Assembly: GCA_024734495.1 (NCBI GenBank)
Contig: JALMQS010000187.1
Span: 4,220,013-4,284,012 of the forward strand
DNA length: 64,000 nucleotides
Direction: 5' to 3'
Source: Forficula auricularia
Taxonomy: Eukaryota; Arthropoda; Insecta; Dermaptera; Forficulidae
Shown here: positions 1 through 11,056 of the stretch, piece after piece
Layout: each line of letters opens with the position of its first letter
Numbering within the stretch: the first letter of the stretch is position 1
Notes under the pieces: generated by a model
What the model saw: only the letters and a program-made list of their open reading frames with translations
What the model was told of the DNA's origin: nothing
The model's database searches: none
Program-made: the position numbers and the translations under genes

Positions 1-170
1 GCGATGTTCGATATGGCTCAAAATCTACAGTTATTAGTTTTTCATCTATACAAACAAGTTTCCGGGTTGTCCCGTTGATTTCCACATACTTCTAAAATAA
101 GAACCATTATATAATTGAATGTATGTTTCTTTCCATACAGAAAAGTCGTAATAATCTTAAGAAGAATATT

Positions 171-371
171 TTACTCAGAGAAAGTGGTGTAGGTTTTAGG
201 TGAAACATGATATTAATTAATAAAGTAAAGGGTGTGTAGTTTCACAGTTTTAAGCTGTAAACTCCTGATGATGGACTAATAATCCGAAATATATTGAGTT
301 TGTATAAACCTCTTTGAGTTTTATTTCATGCACTGTGAAACTACACACCCTTTACTTTATTAATTAAGAGG
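171..371. mobile_element. Lineage-1 HHR-bearing foldback element, copy 1
   Basis: Inverted arms (about 211-249 and 330-367) share a 35-bp block that reads TTAATAAAGTAAAGGGTGTG on the left. The left end also carries the lineage-1 terminal motif GGTGTAGG...GGTGAAACA. The same sequence is present as a two-ribozyme copy at 57.2 kb. The flanks TTAAGAAGAATA and TTAAGAGGAATA may be a one-mismatch target duplication. No protein is encoded. Confidence 0.7.
259..301 (+). ncRNA. Hammerhead ribozyme, type I, lineage 1
   Basis: The core CTGATGA is at 265-271 and GAAA at 286-289. Stem II is a short GGA/TCC hairpin between them. Stem I pairs AAACTC (259-264) with GAGTTT (296-301). Stem III is minimal (A-U closing a UAUA loop), with predicted cleavage after T295. 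All conserved core bases are present; activity is inferred. Confidence 0.75.
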
Positions 372-751
372 AATAGCCGTTATGAATCGTAACTATCAGT
401 ATCTTGTTTTATATATACAGCAATGAATTCCAATAGGATGCATGCAACATAACTGAGATTAAGAGGCTGTGAAAATATCAACAATACAGTGTCTGTGAAC
501 GGTTACCCGCCTAAGAACTGTTACTGAACTTTGATTACCGATAGCATGCAAGGTAAGTTGATTTAAGTTTATAAAAGTAAATCTATCATTTTAATTTTTA
601 AGACTATAGTTTCAAAGACTTTGCCTTTATCATTGTTATTAATATTATATATTTGCATTTTTTATTTTATTCTTCAAACTTCAATGGTTGTTTGTCATAA
701 TATTGAAAAATGGCATAATTTACTTAAGATACTTTAAACTGATTTTTATAA

Positions 752-850
752 TGGTAAGGGAGAATGGTGTGGTTCTTGGTGAAACATTTTAAATAAAGTA
801 AAGGAAATTTTAAAAAGTTTCTTAAATTTTTCAAAATTTTCTTTATTTTA
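752..850. mobile_element. Lineage-1 remnant without ribozyme
   Basis: The motif AAGGGAGAATGGTGTGG followed by TTGGTGAAACA and AAATAAAGTAAAG marks a lineage-1 end. A short inverted arm ending TTTCTTTATTTTATTA follows, but the hammerhead core is gone. It resembles the remnant at 47.2 kb. Confidence 0.5.
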
Positions 851-1309
851 TTATGATAAATTACTAAACAATTTCCGCTTGAGTCAATCGCTGAGAGAAA
901 CATTGTTTAATCACTAAAATTTACGGAAAACGTACAGAGTCTTGGAAAAAGTTTTTAATCTTATTTAAATTCTAATATAAATTTGCTGTGTTTAATATAA
1001 ATATAAATATATATATATACATTGTATATTTATATAATATGTGATTCATGTTTATCACCTATTTTAAGGAAATTTAAATTGATTTGTTATTTTTGGAATA
1101 TAATTTTTAAAAAATTAAAGATATTAATAATTGATTTTTTGGAAAATTGATTCATTTAGAATTTCTTTTGATAAGAATTATTATTTTACTCAAAAAAGAT
1201 AAATCTAGTATTAAAAAAAAAAATAAAAAACATTATTTACAAGGAAATATTGAATTTTGTCATTAACAAAAAATTGTATTGATGTTAAATGGAAACTATA
1301 ACACCAAAC

Positions 1310-1500
1310 AGCAATGTTAAAGGAAGCAGGAAGGTGATGGTTACAAGATTCTTGGGTTGACCCTTTAAAATTCTGAAGAAGGAGGGAAGATCTTCTGAAA
1401 CGTCGATTTTTTAAGGATTAAAAATGATGTTCAAATAGATTATTTTAATCGGAATTTGTACTATTTATTATCATTGGGGTGCCTATCCATCACATCTCTA
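1310..1500 (+). mobile_element. Lineage-2 HHR-bearing element
   Basis: A short non-coding segment shares its organisation with copies at 8.55, 52.1 and 60.9 kb: an A/G-rich start (AAGGAAGCAGGA), the ribozyme near the middle, then a 3' end resembling GGACTGCCTCATCAAYATCC (here GGGGTGCCTATCCATCACAT). Boundaries are approximate because no clear target duplication was found. Confidence 0.55.
1361..1416 (+). ncRNA. Hammerhead ribozyme with ACGU stem III, lineage 2
   Basis: Core CTGAAGA is at 1373-1379 and GAAA at 1397-1400, followed by CGTC (1401-1404). Stem I is long: CCTTTAAAATT against GATTTTTTAAGG. Stem II pairs AGGAG with CTTCT (one G-U). Stem III is only the palindrome ACGU, which fits a dimeric rather than a monomeric ribozyme. 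Confidence 0.7.
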
Positions 1501-1999
1501 TAATTTTTATTAACTAAAACTCTACCATAAGAAATATATGTAATAATTAGGCTTAACAATTATGCTCCTAAATAAGAGAGGACGAAAGACAAATAAAATA
1601 AATATGTATTAATATCAAACAAGTGACAACCGTATATAAAATTTTATTTTAATATTCCTATTGGTTTTTTAGCTAAAACTCACAGAAAATTTGATAACTC
1701 ACAGATATTTTGATAAAATAATTAATATCACATAATTAAAATTTCATTTTCTTCATGTTGCTTATATAAAGCTGTGATTTTATTTTATTAAAATAGTTTT
1801 AGGTAATTGTTTTTTAAATATTTTGACAAAACGAAGAAAAAACACCACTTTTTCCTGCATGACTTCAGTAAACATAATTTAGAGCCTCTATAATCTTTAA
1901 TTCAATTTTAAAAATACTCAATTTATTCAATTATAAAACTAAATTAAATTTGCACAAATTATTTCAATATTCAAGCCCTGTAAAGTATCCCCACACGAA

Positions 2000-2280
2000 A
2001 TAATTATCACAATATGCTAAGCTGAAAAAGATCCGGAAGCTTGTAAAAAGGGTTGTTTTCTTGAAAAATCGTCACACTTATAAATTTCCGATGAATTCAC
2101 AGATTTTGATTTAATTTTATTTCAATTTGAAGACTAACATATTGGCTAAAGCAACTTAAATTTTCTCAAATTATATTAATATCCAAACCCAGTAACATGA
2201 TCAATATAATTATTGCAATATGCTATGGTGAAAAAGATCCCTAAGCTTATGAAAAGGGTTGTTTTCTAGAAAATTCACTC
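2000..2280 (+). repeat. Diverged tandem duplication, period about 200 bp
   Basis: Two copies of a block containing ATATGCTA...GAAAAAGATCC...AGCTT...AAAAGGGTTGTTTTCT occur at about 1955-2075 and 2165-2275. No coding potential was seen. Confidence 0.6.
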
Positions 2281-2609
2281 CATCCAAGTCCCTCATGAAT
2301 ATTTATTTAAATTTTCAGTGATGAGAGATATAGATTTTATGATAATTAAACAATTTTAATGAAGTATATTTCTTGAGTCTTTGAGTTTTTGTTTAAATTA
2401 AACAAAAAAAAAAGTATGTAATGTGGACTGTATAATCAGGAATAACGGGAGAAGTAGAAAGCAGTGTGAGAAAAAGAGTAAATCTATTATTATAATATGC
2501 AATTTCCTTTGTTTTTGTTGGTCTGATCTGAACTAAGCTAGAGTATTATGTATAATTTGTAAGCGAAGATAACATTGACAGGTGTATAAAAAAACAATGA
2601 TATCAGAAT

Positions 2610-2955
2610 GCTAAAAATGCCAGTTACCTTGACGTTGACGTGAGGGGACCACGTGGTCGGCCAGGAAATCCTCGAAACGGTGAGTCAATTCATCGAACTC
2701 GCAGTCCCCCAATTCACTTGTGGTACAGTTCTAGTTCTGTTCCTGTTTACTCCGGTGAGCTCTCGCCTTTGCGAGTTAGTCCCAATCAATCCCGGTACAA
2801 AGTTGATTGATGTGTACGAGGAAGCACTGGCCGAATGGCCGACGAGTGTCAAACTGACTTGTCCTGTCTTTGGTTCCTGAGGGGCCCCCGATCGATCCCC
2901 TGGAGGGGCCACACGCGCATGCGCTTCGGGAGAAAGTACTCCAACGTCGATATTT
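2610..2955. other. CpG- and GC-rich island, possible host exon or promoter
   Basis: About 340 bp of GC-rich sequence with many CpGs stand out from AT-rich flanks and match no repeat seen elsewhere in the window. On the minus strand a frame from about 2730 down to 2628 encodes a peptide beginning NCTTSELGDCEFDELTHRFE and ends at a consensus donor, AAG|GTAACT (GT at 2627-2626). Cys/acidic spacing loosely recalls SPARC-type extracellular calcium-binding domains, but this is weak. The frame hits a stop upstream (2731-2733), where AG could be an acceptor without a clear polypyrimidine tract. The plus strand has a competing 75-codon frame (2653-2880) and a GTGAGT donor-like site near 2675. Strand and gene status are unresolved. 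Confidence 0.35.
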
Positions 2956-4780
2956 ATTTATTTTTATTGTCTTAATTCAAAGATAGAATCTAAAGTAGAC
3001 AATTACACATTGGCTTAGCTAGGATTATTTTCTAGCCTGAGCATGGACCTCATCATCTTACTTCATCCAAATATCGATCTTATCAAAAGAAACCACCTAG
3101 ATTCAACATTTTGGATGATATAATTTCGTCAGAATGCACAAAGTTTTGACACCTAATTCGTTTTCAAGACCTTGTTAAGTCATTCTGTTAGAACAGGAAG
3201 ACTTACAGTCCATCAAATTTGCAAATATGAATCGTTTTAACTATGGGACTTATGAGGTGGGCCGGACCCACCATGGCACACTTGTAGCTATGCGAATGTA
3301 TTTAGATAGAATCAACAAATTATAGGTAGTTGTATCACCAAATGCGTTTTCTTAGGATTTTTTTGAAATTTAGACAGATTATTATTTAAATACTTCTGCA
3401 TCGATTGGTGGCTAAACGAAATTTATGATCAATATAGTTCTCGAAATATTAAATTCCAAAGATAGAGTTTTTCTTAATAATTTTGACCTAAATTAATGAA
3501 GTATCTTTTGATAAATTAAATGAATTAAATTGTTTGCTTATATGTTGTACCTTGTATTATATTTTATACTTTATTTTGCACTTCATTTAATACTTACTGT
3601 ACTTGCCATACGAAAAAAAAAATATTTCGACCTACTTCTTTCAAAACAATACACTAGAAATCTCGTAGACCTACATATTCCCGAAGATAATAGAATATTT
3701 ATTCAATACTATAATAGTAATAAATATGAACCATAGGTTATAAAAAATAACACTACTCCCAACAGCCTCTTTTGTATTTATTTGGGACCAGTGTAGTTTT
3801 AAATACCTTTTTAAAATCATCTATATACAGATCAGTGGCCATGCGGTCCATGGATGCTGTGGATGCTGTGCATCCCGCAAATTCCAAAATTTCAAGAGTA
3901 TTTTCAACCGTGTTATATTTGAAAATTTGTAAAATTTTAAAAAGACTTTCAAAATAAATACTATACAACTAATTAATTTAAAGTATATAAATTTAAAATT
4001 TACGGAGATTTTTAATGTTAGCAAATTTAAAGAATATGAAAAAAATATTCCAGATTTCCTATTTTGAACATTTCAGCTATCTTGTGGTAAATACTTTGGT
4101 TTAATGGGGTTTAAAAGTTAATTAATTTACATGTACTCGACCCATGTGTTTCATTTAAAATCTATAAATTGCATTAAAAAAATTAATCGTGAAAGATGAA
4201 TTAAAAGATGTTTGGGCAAAAGTATTTGCTTTAATGAAGTCCAATTGAATATTCTCTCTCTCTCTCTCTATAATGATCGTTTTGGTCCGAGTGCAAAAGG
4301 CCATTCCTAGAATAATAGAAATTAAGAAATTAATCTCAAATAGTCTGAAACAGGTCTGAACTTGTATTTGGCATCATTGCACCTTTAAAGAAAGAGAGAA
4401 GATGATTCTATTCGCGCTCTTGATAGTTATTTTCATCGATCAGATTCTAATGAAAGAATCGCTCACCTGCACATTAAATAATAAAAAAAGTGAAAACTTT
4501 TTCAAGACTCGGTAAACTAGATCTGCTCTGGTAATGATTAATAAACTTAAATATAAATTTATGTCTATACTATAATATAATAATATATAACATCCTCTTA
4601 AAATCTCAATATAATAATTCTTCTACTTTTTAAAACAGATATTGCAAAATCTAATCAGTAGGTACTATGTACTCGTATTGATACAAAATAACTTTTTGAT
4701 TTTCCGTTCTTGGGTTAACTTGGGTATCGGAATTCAAAAACACAAAGAGAAAATAAGCTGACGTGTTCTGATGTGGCCAT
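2956..4780. other. AT-rich non-coding DNA with two dispersed repeat fragments
   Basis: There are no supported genes. The segment 3325-3480 (GTAGTTGTATCACCAAATGC onward) is repeated at 28.82-28.98 kb. The segment near 3835-3895 (GGTCCATGGATGCTGTG, GCATCCC) recurs near 34.89-34.95 kb. A short (TC)n run lies at about 4253-4270. Confidence 0.6.
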
Positions 4781-4787
4781 CCACTTG

Positions 4788-5820
4788 ACTTTACCATACA
4801 ACCTGGCCCCTCACTTATATTTAATATTTAATAAAATTATTTATAATCATGTAGGGGAGGGGGTTAGTTTTTGCATTTTTAGACTTCTGTGGACCCACTA
4901 TACAAAATTTGGTTTAATTTGGTAAATGGCCAAGATTTTCATTTTTTGAACCCCCCCCCCCCCCCCCTTGGGGGGGGGTGTGTTGTTTGGAACCTTTTTT
5001 GTTTGTTTTTTTTTGCATTTTTAGACTTCATGGGACCCACTGATTATGTATACAAAATTTGGTTTTGTTTGGTAAATGGCCAAGATTTTCATTTTTAACG
5101 CCTCCATTTTGGGTGGTTAGTTTTTGCATTTTTAGACTTCTGTGGACCCACTGATTATGTATACAAAATTTGGTTTTGTTTGGTAAATGGCCAAGATTTT
5201 CATTTTTAACGCCTCCATTTTGGGTGGTTAGTTTTTGCATTTTTAGACTTCTGTGGACCCACTGATTATGTATACAAAATTTGGTTGAGTTTGGTAAATG
5301 GCCAAGATATTAATTTTTTGACCCTCCGACCCCCCTCCCCCCATTTTGGGCTGTTAGATTTTGCATTTTTAGACTCCTGGGGGTCCACTGATTATGTATA
5401 CAAAATTTGGTTGAGTTTGCTCAAACGACCTAGATTTTTTATTTTTAACCCCCCTCGACCCCCCTTAATTTTGGGTCGATATGCACCAAAAACTAATCAG
5501 CTCTTAATCTCAATGGACCAAAACTACCTGTGAAATTTGGTTTCGATATTCATACTAGTTTTTGAGTTAGCTCGTACACAAATTTGGTAACGCACAGACT
5601 AACAGACATTTTGACAAAACAATTATTATCTCAAAAAATTTAATTTTTTCGATGTTCACTTATTAGAGCTTTTTTGCAGATCGAAATGCTATGGTTTCGC
5701 TCAATTTTTTTAATCAAAATAGTTTTAGCCGTTTTTGAGATATTTCGAAGAAAAGAAGGAAAAAAACCACTTTTTTCATGCACGATTACAATACTTGACC
5801 ATACCCTGTATGGTAAAGTA
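4788..5820 (+). mobile_element. Family Z element with short terminal inverted repeats and tandem units
   Basis: The element is bounded by ACTTTACCATACA (4788-4800) and its inverse (5807-5819). Its left part (about 4860-5480) holds about five diverged copies of a roughly 100-120 bp unit containing TTTTTGCATTTTTAGACTTC, ACTGATTATGTATACAAAA and TTTGGTAAATGGCCAAGATT. C- and G-runs (4939-4977) occur between units. The unique right part ends in ATACCCTGTATGGTAAAG. No transposase is visible. Other copies: 37.3, 48.0 and 50.8 kb, with a fragment at 9.15 kb. Apparent proteins here are translations of the tandem unit. Confidence 0.75.
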
Positions 5821-6032
5821 AAATCATAGTTGAAAAATATTTTTCTCCGCGTTTCTGACATATTTTAAAGCACAATGATCAAAAATTTATTTTTATTTGT
5901 AATTTAATACATTTAATTTAATTATGTCTTCTACAAGCGCATCAATCAGTTTTCAACTATGAAAAGAATTGAAACATCATCAGAAGAACCTGAAGTAAAT
6001 ATAGATTATCCGCTCTATTTAAAATCAATTGA

Positions 6033-6195
6033 TAAAAAAATCTAATGTTAAATTCGAAAAAAATAACGAAAAATTATATGATGCGGTTATCGATAAATTT
6101 TACAAAAAGGAGCGAAGATTAAATTAAAATTTAAAAAAATGAAGGTCTATTTTTTGGACAACATCCCCTGGTTGTAAAGTCACCGACCGCCAATG
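6033..6195. repeat. Dispersed repeat, hAT-like end fragment
   Basis: This segment, ending CATCCCCTGGTTGTAAAGTC followed by ACCGACCGCCA, is repeated at about 35590-35745. The inverse terminus AGTGGCGGTTGGTGACTTTT resembles the ends of hAT-type non-autonomous elements. It abuts the hAT-like element that starts at 6204. Confidence 0.45.
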
Positions 6196-6203
6196 CTTTA
6201 CAG

Positions 6204-6961
6204 CAGTGTTTCTCAATCTGGGTTCCGCAAAGGGAAGTTTTGGGGTTTCCCGCGCCTAGAGGTCAATTAAAGAAAAAAAAATATTATAGTTAGTAGTATC
6301 ATCCCTCAAAAAATTTGTCATGTAAAGAAAAAAAAAATACTAAATGTAGAGTCTAAGTATTACCTTATAGTCAAATAAAACCATTGATACTTAAGAATGC
6401 GGTTAGCATTACTATTATTGTCTCAGTGATACCATTGTTGTTGCTCTAAAGTTTCTTAACTTACATAAATACAATGATTACGTTACATTAGTAACTAAAT
6501 GAAAACATCATTTAAATTTAAATCTAAATTTTTAAAAATTTATTTTATTATTTTGTTGTTTATGACTTTTGAAATAATATTGCTTTTCAAATATATGAGA
6601 ATATTATTTATGAGTAAACATTGAATATGTAAAAAAAAACCTGTCCGACCCTAAAGGGGCATATGGGCATCCCAATGACATTACTGAAAATTTTAATAAT
6701 AATATATTATTCATGAAAATAAAAATCTTAGGTTAATATGCACGTTTTTTGTACCCAATTTCCCTAAAATCTAGCAAACTTTTAAAATGTGGCAACACCG
6801 TCATTGGCAGCGGTATGTTATATTTGGAAGCTATAAAAGTAGCATGATGTTAATATTTTGAAGAAAAATTAAATATCTCATATTTTAGTGTTAAGGGGTT
6901 CCTCAGAAATTAATATAAGTGCTCTAGGGCTCCTCGCTCTACAAAAAGTTGAGAAACACTG
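6204..6961. mobile_element. hAT-like non-autonomous DNA transposon
   Basis: The ends are CAGTGTTTCTCAATC and GTTGAGAAACACTG, classic hAT terminal inverted repeats. The element is flanked by perfect 8-bp target duplications CTTTACAG (6196-6203 and 6962-6969). It is 758 bp long, AT-rich and has no transposase frame. Confidence 0.85.
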
Positions 6962-6969
6962 CTTTACAG

Positions 6970-8450
6970 TATACTTCTAAGTAACTTGTTTTTTTCGTAA
7001 ATATATTTCTCCTACTTCTTAGGCAGAGATTATATTTGATAAGTTTTACTCCCAGTAAAAACAAAATTATAATATTTTAATCAAAATGGTATTTTTGTAT
7101 TCTAATTAAATAACATTTTTTCTAGCGTCAACGGTTTACTCTTTGTCCGATTTGAACCAAATTTTGCAAATATATGAGAGGAGGGGTAGGTGTATAACCA
7201 CAATTTGAGATGACCAGATCAAATATATAGGTAATACATATGGGTCATTCATTCTATGTCAATTCAACGACGTTTTTTGGGTGACCCTCTTCGATTTTTT
7301 TTGATTTTCTGATACACTTAAATTTTAACTTGGTATCTTAACATAAAACGAAATTTCGATTTTCGAAGAAAATAGATAAAAGTATTATTAAAATATTCAT
7401 AACTTTGACAACATTAAAGATATTACTTATAGATGGTGAATTTTTTCGTTTTTTATTGTACTTTTTGAAAAAAAAAATACAAAAATTGAGAAAAAAATTT
7501 AATTTTTTTTTTGCCAAAAATGATATGAAATAATTTAATAAAGTGCAAAGATTACTTGAATGAAAAATGTTGGTGTAAATGATTATATTTTACAGTGTAA
7601 GTATTTCGATGGAATAAAATTCTTTATTTTTACGTTATTTAAATCAACTATCCTGATCTCAGAACAAATAAAAAAAAAAAAAAAAAACGAAATTACAAAA
7701 AATAAATCAAATTTATTCATTTTTCGCAATAAATATTTTTGTAAGTTAAGTTATTCTCATTTCAAAAACACCCATCCTTTTCGAAACACCCATTATATGA
7801 TTATCCTAATTAATACAAAAAGTATATAATTTAAAAAGAAATATTGTGTCCAATACCACGGAGGTATTCCAGGAGAGTTTATATTCATTATAATAATCCT
7901 AGGAATTGATAACCTGAAGAGGAGGGATTTCTGCTGTATTTCAAGTTGATGATCAAATCAGGTGCATTTTTATCATTGATTAAAATTGAGCTGGAATTAA
8001 TCAAAAAGCACCTTATTAGTTAAAAATTATATTTTGCTTTGTCGAAAGTAACAGAGTTGTTCATATATGTTTATGTTTATTTGCCTTAAACAGAGGATTA
8101 TCTCATTGATTTCTCTTTATGAAACACTTATTAATCAGTTTCCTTGAAGATTCTTATATTCATCACATGGTATCGTTCTTCCGACTTCTGTTTCATGTTT
8201 TTAAAAGGGGCTTATACATATATGTACTCTTGATTTCCTTTGAATATGACTAAATGACTATAGTAGCGTACAGGAAGACTTCAAATAACCCTCACCCATT
8301 TAACTATCAATTTCTGTTAAACGTCATGACTATTTTAAAATTTGAATATGTACATATGTAGCACTTCTAGAGCGTAAGTTTTAACAATATGTAACTATAT
8401 ATGTATCCACTATATTAGGTATAAATTGTATATTGTTTGTTTCTGTAAAG
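6970..8450. other. AT-rich non-coding stretch
   Basis: I see no genes. The segment about 7120-7600 resembles transposon-derived low-complexity DNA (CAACGGTTTACTCTTTGTCC and similar) but has no defined ends. The frame at 7560-7829 is lysine/asparagine/isoleucine-rich, spans an A-run and is not protein-like. Confidence 0.5.
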
Positions 8451-8548
8451 TAAGATCTCAACCAAAATATTCTATGAAAAAACAGGTAAGTTCGAAAAAG
8501 TAATGAAATCTATTGTGCAGCCAAGTTATGTTCGCCAAGAATAATTAA

Positions 8549-8767
8549 TAAGATTATTACATTATAATTCTGCTGATAATGAAATACAATATATTATTGT
8601 TACTGCCACTGAAAGAGGAGACAGAGGGGAATGCCGCATTGGATTTCCTTCACTGACTTTTCAAAACCCTGAAGAAGGAGGGAATAGCCTCCGAAACGTC
8701 GGTTTTATGAATAAAAAGATAGTGTAAATTATCTTCTTTTTTTGGACTGCCTCATCAATATCCACTT
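8549..8767 (+). mobile_element. Lineage-2 HHR element with 12-bp target duplication
   Basis: A 219-bp insertion in the left arm of the foldback is flanked by perfect duplications AAGAATAATTAA (8537-8548 and 8768-8779). The uninterrupted copy at 55.4 kb supports the empty-site reading. It runs from TAAGATTATTACATTATAAT to CTGCCTCATCAATATCCAC and has no open frame. This defines lineage 2 as a real mobile unit; mobilisation by Penelope-type enzymes is inferred. Confidence 0.8.
8663..8706 (+). ncRNA. Hammerhead ribozyme with ACGU stem III, canonical copy
   Basis: Core CTGAAGA is at 8669-8675 and GAAA at 8693-8696. Stem II is GGAGG/CCTCC with a 6-nt loop. Stem I is AAAACC (8663-8668) with GGTTTT (8701-8706). 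Predicted cleavage follows C8700 of CGTC. Stem III is the palindrome ACGU. It is the cleanest lineage-2 ribozyme in the window. Confidence 0.85.
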
Positions 8768-9149
8768 AAGAATAATTAAGTTGAGAAAATAGTACGTTCA
8801 ATTAAAATACATTCTTTCCATTTTGAATGACAATCTAAAATTATAAATTCTAAATTTTTAATTTAGATTATTTTCATGAATGGTCACGAATTTTTTTAAT
8901 TAACACTTACAGTATATTTCGTAGCACCAAGTTTCATGAAAATAATCTAAATTAAAAATTTAGAATCCATAAATTTAGATTGTCATTCAAAATGGAAAGA
9001 ATGTATTTTAATTGAAAGTACTATTTTCTCAACTTAATTATTCTTGGCGAATATAACTTGGCTGCACAGTAGATTTCACTACTTTTTCGAACTTGTCCTG
9101 TTTTTCACAGAATGTTTTGATTGAGATTTCTCTGCTTTTTGTAAGCTAC

Positions 9150-9370
9150 TTGAAAAGCAAGAATATGTATACAAAATTTGGTTTAGTTTGGTCTAACGGG
9201 CTAAAAAATTTATTTTACCTCCCATCCCCATTTCGGGTGGTTAGTTTTCGCATTTCTAGCCTCAGGGGAACCACAGAATATGTAACTACACAAAATTTGG
9301 TTGTTTGGTTCAACGGGCTAGAATTTTCATTTTTTACTCTCCCCCCATTTTGGAGGGGTTGAAAGATAGA
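9150..9370 (+). repeat. Family Z tandem-unit fragment
   Basis: Two diverged units carry GTATACAAAATTTGGTT, GGTTAGTTTT and CCCCATTT blocks as in the Z element at 4.8 kb, but neither terminal inverted repeat is present. The 89-codon frame here is the translated repeat unit. Confidence 0.6.
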
Positions 9371-10385
9371 AAGTTTGAATTTTTTGAATTTTCCTTTTTT
9401 TGTGTCACAAACTCTACTAGTAGGCGAAATTTCATGATGCTGGAATGATTGGAAGTACCTTAGAGGTTTTTATGACCGTCAGTGAGTGCCAAAATTAGCT
9501 ATTTTCTCAGGTCCATATCTCAGAATTTATTTAAGCTATATTATTGAAATTTGGTACTCTATTCAAGATGGATTACATAATTATACGTGTATAATTTCAG
9601 CTTTGTATCTCAAATGGGTTCCGAGCTGCAGGGGGATCGAAATTGGCTCGAAATGGTTCGTATAAATACCGTTCAGCGTATACGGCCAAGCCAATGCTCG
9701 AACTTGGCCTGCGCACATTGATACTGTGTATTTACAGTTCGTAGATGTGCATTATCTTCATCAGTTCATATGCGAATGGGGTGGATTGTTGTTTAACGTT
9801 TTCTATTATCCGTCTATTCGATTAACGGCTCCAGTCCCAATCCTGACTGTTAATCAAGTTTCACTGTAGTAGATTTGTCTGCATAGGATTGTTCGTTCTT
9901 ACCCATAATGTCTTTTACGGTCTCATTTCTTTCATAAAAACTTTGGATATTCCACTACTTCTGATCAATAATCCTTTTAAAGCCTTAATAACTTTCCTCT
10001 GTTTTTCTTTGTTATTTCCTTTGATTTGTAACTCTAAGTGGATTTATATTGCAAGAGCAGTTTTTTGTTATTATGACTTTCCATAACTTATGTGAGTGAT
10101 ATATTAAGTTTGCTACTCTTTAACATTATGGGGTGATCCATAGTTTCATCGAATTATTTTTCTGATGGTATTTGATAATGATGATGATGAAAGGTAAATG
10201 TGAGAATGGATTAATTTATTATCATAATCATCTAGTCACCAGTTCAAAGACTGGTTTGATACAACTTATCTCTCTCTGAGTTTAGCTTAAATCAACGCTT
10301 ATTAAAGTATACTAATTAAGAAAATTATACTATATGGTGAAATAATTGGTTTGGGCTAGAATAAATTTGAGGAGTTGCTTCAAAT
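9371..10385. other. Mixed unique DNA, no supported gene
   Basis: The segment 9600-9850 is less AT-rich than its surroundings and matches no other place in the window. It has a TATAAATA (about 9666) and a TCAGTT further downstream, but their spacing does not fit a core promoter. The 65-codon frame at 9889-10086 is hydrophobic and unrecognised. Confidence 0.4.
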
Positions 10386-10394
10386 ATGTCTTCT

Positions 10395-11056
10395 GACACT
10401 CTGTGGCGAAATCTGCAGCAAGGAAGATTGGCTTCTTATTCAGGTCCAAGCGATTTTACAAACCCCCACAACTTCTCACCATCTACAAGGCCCAAATCCG
10501 CCCCTGTCTCGAATACAGCTCTCATCTGTGGAGAGGAGCCTCAAAATATTCTCTTGCTACCCTTGATGCAATTCAGAAACGAGCCGTCAGGCTAATTGAC
10601 GATTCTACCCTCACCGACTCCCTCGACTCACTGGCTCATCGAAGAGATGTCTCTGCCCTTTCCCTTTTCTATAGATACTATCACGGCAGGTGCTCTGATG
10701 AGATAAAATCAATAATTCCCCCCAAAGCATGCTTTGCACGCAGCACACGTTTTGCCGACTCCCAACACTCTTTTGCGGTCAAATTGGAAAAGTGCCGGAC
10801 CACTTCATTCGCGAATACATATATCCACATGACTTCAAGGAACTGGAACTCTCTCCCAGCCTCTATCTTTCCCAGCACCTATGATCTTCAAACCTTCAAA
10901 ACCAGGGTGCATAGACACCTACGTCTACACCCTCTCACTTAATCAACTTTCCCTTCTCTTCGGTAATGCAAGGGTCTTTCGAGATCCATAGGGGCTACAT
11001 CTTTACTGGTGCACCCCTTCTTGCATGGGATTGCATTAAAAAAAAAAAAAAAAAAA
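10395..11056 (+). pseudogene. LINE reverse-transcriptase C-terminal fragment (CR1/Jockey type)
   Basis: A 5'-truncated LINE copy. The frame 10403-10942 encodes the post-polymerase C-terminal region of ORF2, with block signatures IYKAQIRPCLEYSSHLW, AIQKRAVRLIDD, SLDSLAHRR and SLFYRYYHG, and NWNSLPASIFPS near the stop. These are typical of insect CR1/Jockey-group elements. The catalytic domain is absent. A 3' UTR of about 100 bp ends in a pure A-run (11038-11056), as expected for target-primed insertion. The frame is open to its stop, so this copy is relatively young. Related copies lie at 19.4, 38.7, 40.7 and 49.8 kb. Confidence 0.85.

Larger units (their letters stand above)
8460..9110. mobile_element. 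Foldback element (family F), interrupted by an HHR element
   Basis: Long inverted arms: 8464-8548 plus 8768-8880 against 8935-9110. The arm sequence (AAGTTCGAAAAAGTA, GCAGCCAAGTTATGTTCG, TTTAGATTGTCATTC) recurs uninterrupted at 55.33-55.77 kb. The left arm is split by a 219-bp insertion at 8549-8767. No coding content. Confidence 0.8.

Noticed and set aside
171..371. LTR retrotransposon long terminal repeats
   Set aside because: Repeats are inverted rather than direct, with no TG...CA ends, primer-binding site or gag/pol.
5028..5240. Repetitive minus-strand frame of about 70 codons
   Set aside because: Translation of the family Z tandem unit.
9640..9790. TATAAATA and TCAGTT as a core promoter
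   Set aside because: About 90 bp apart, too far for TATA and initiator to work together; no exon seen.
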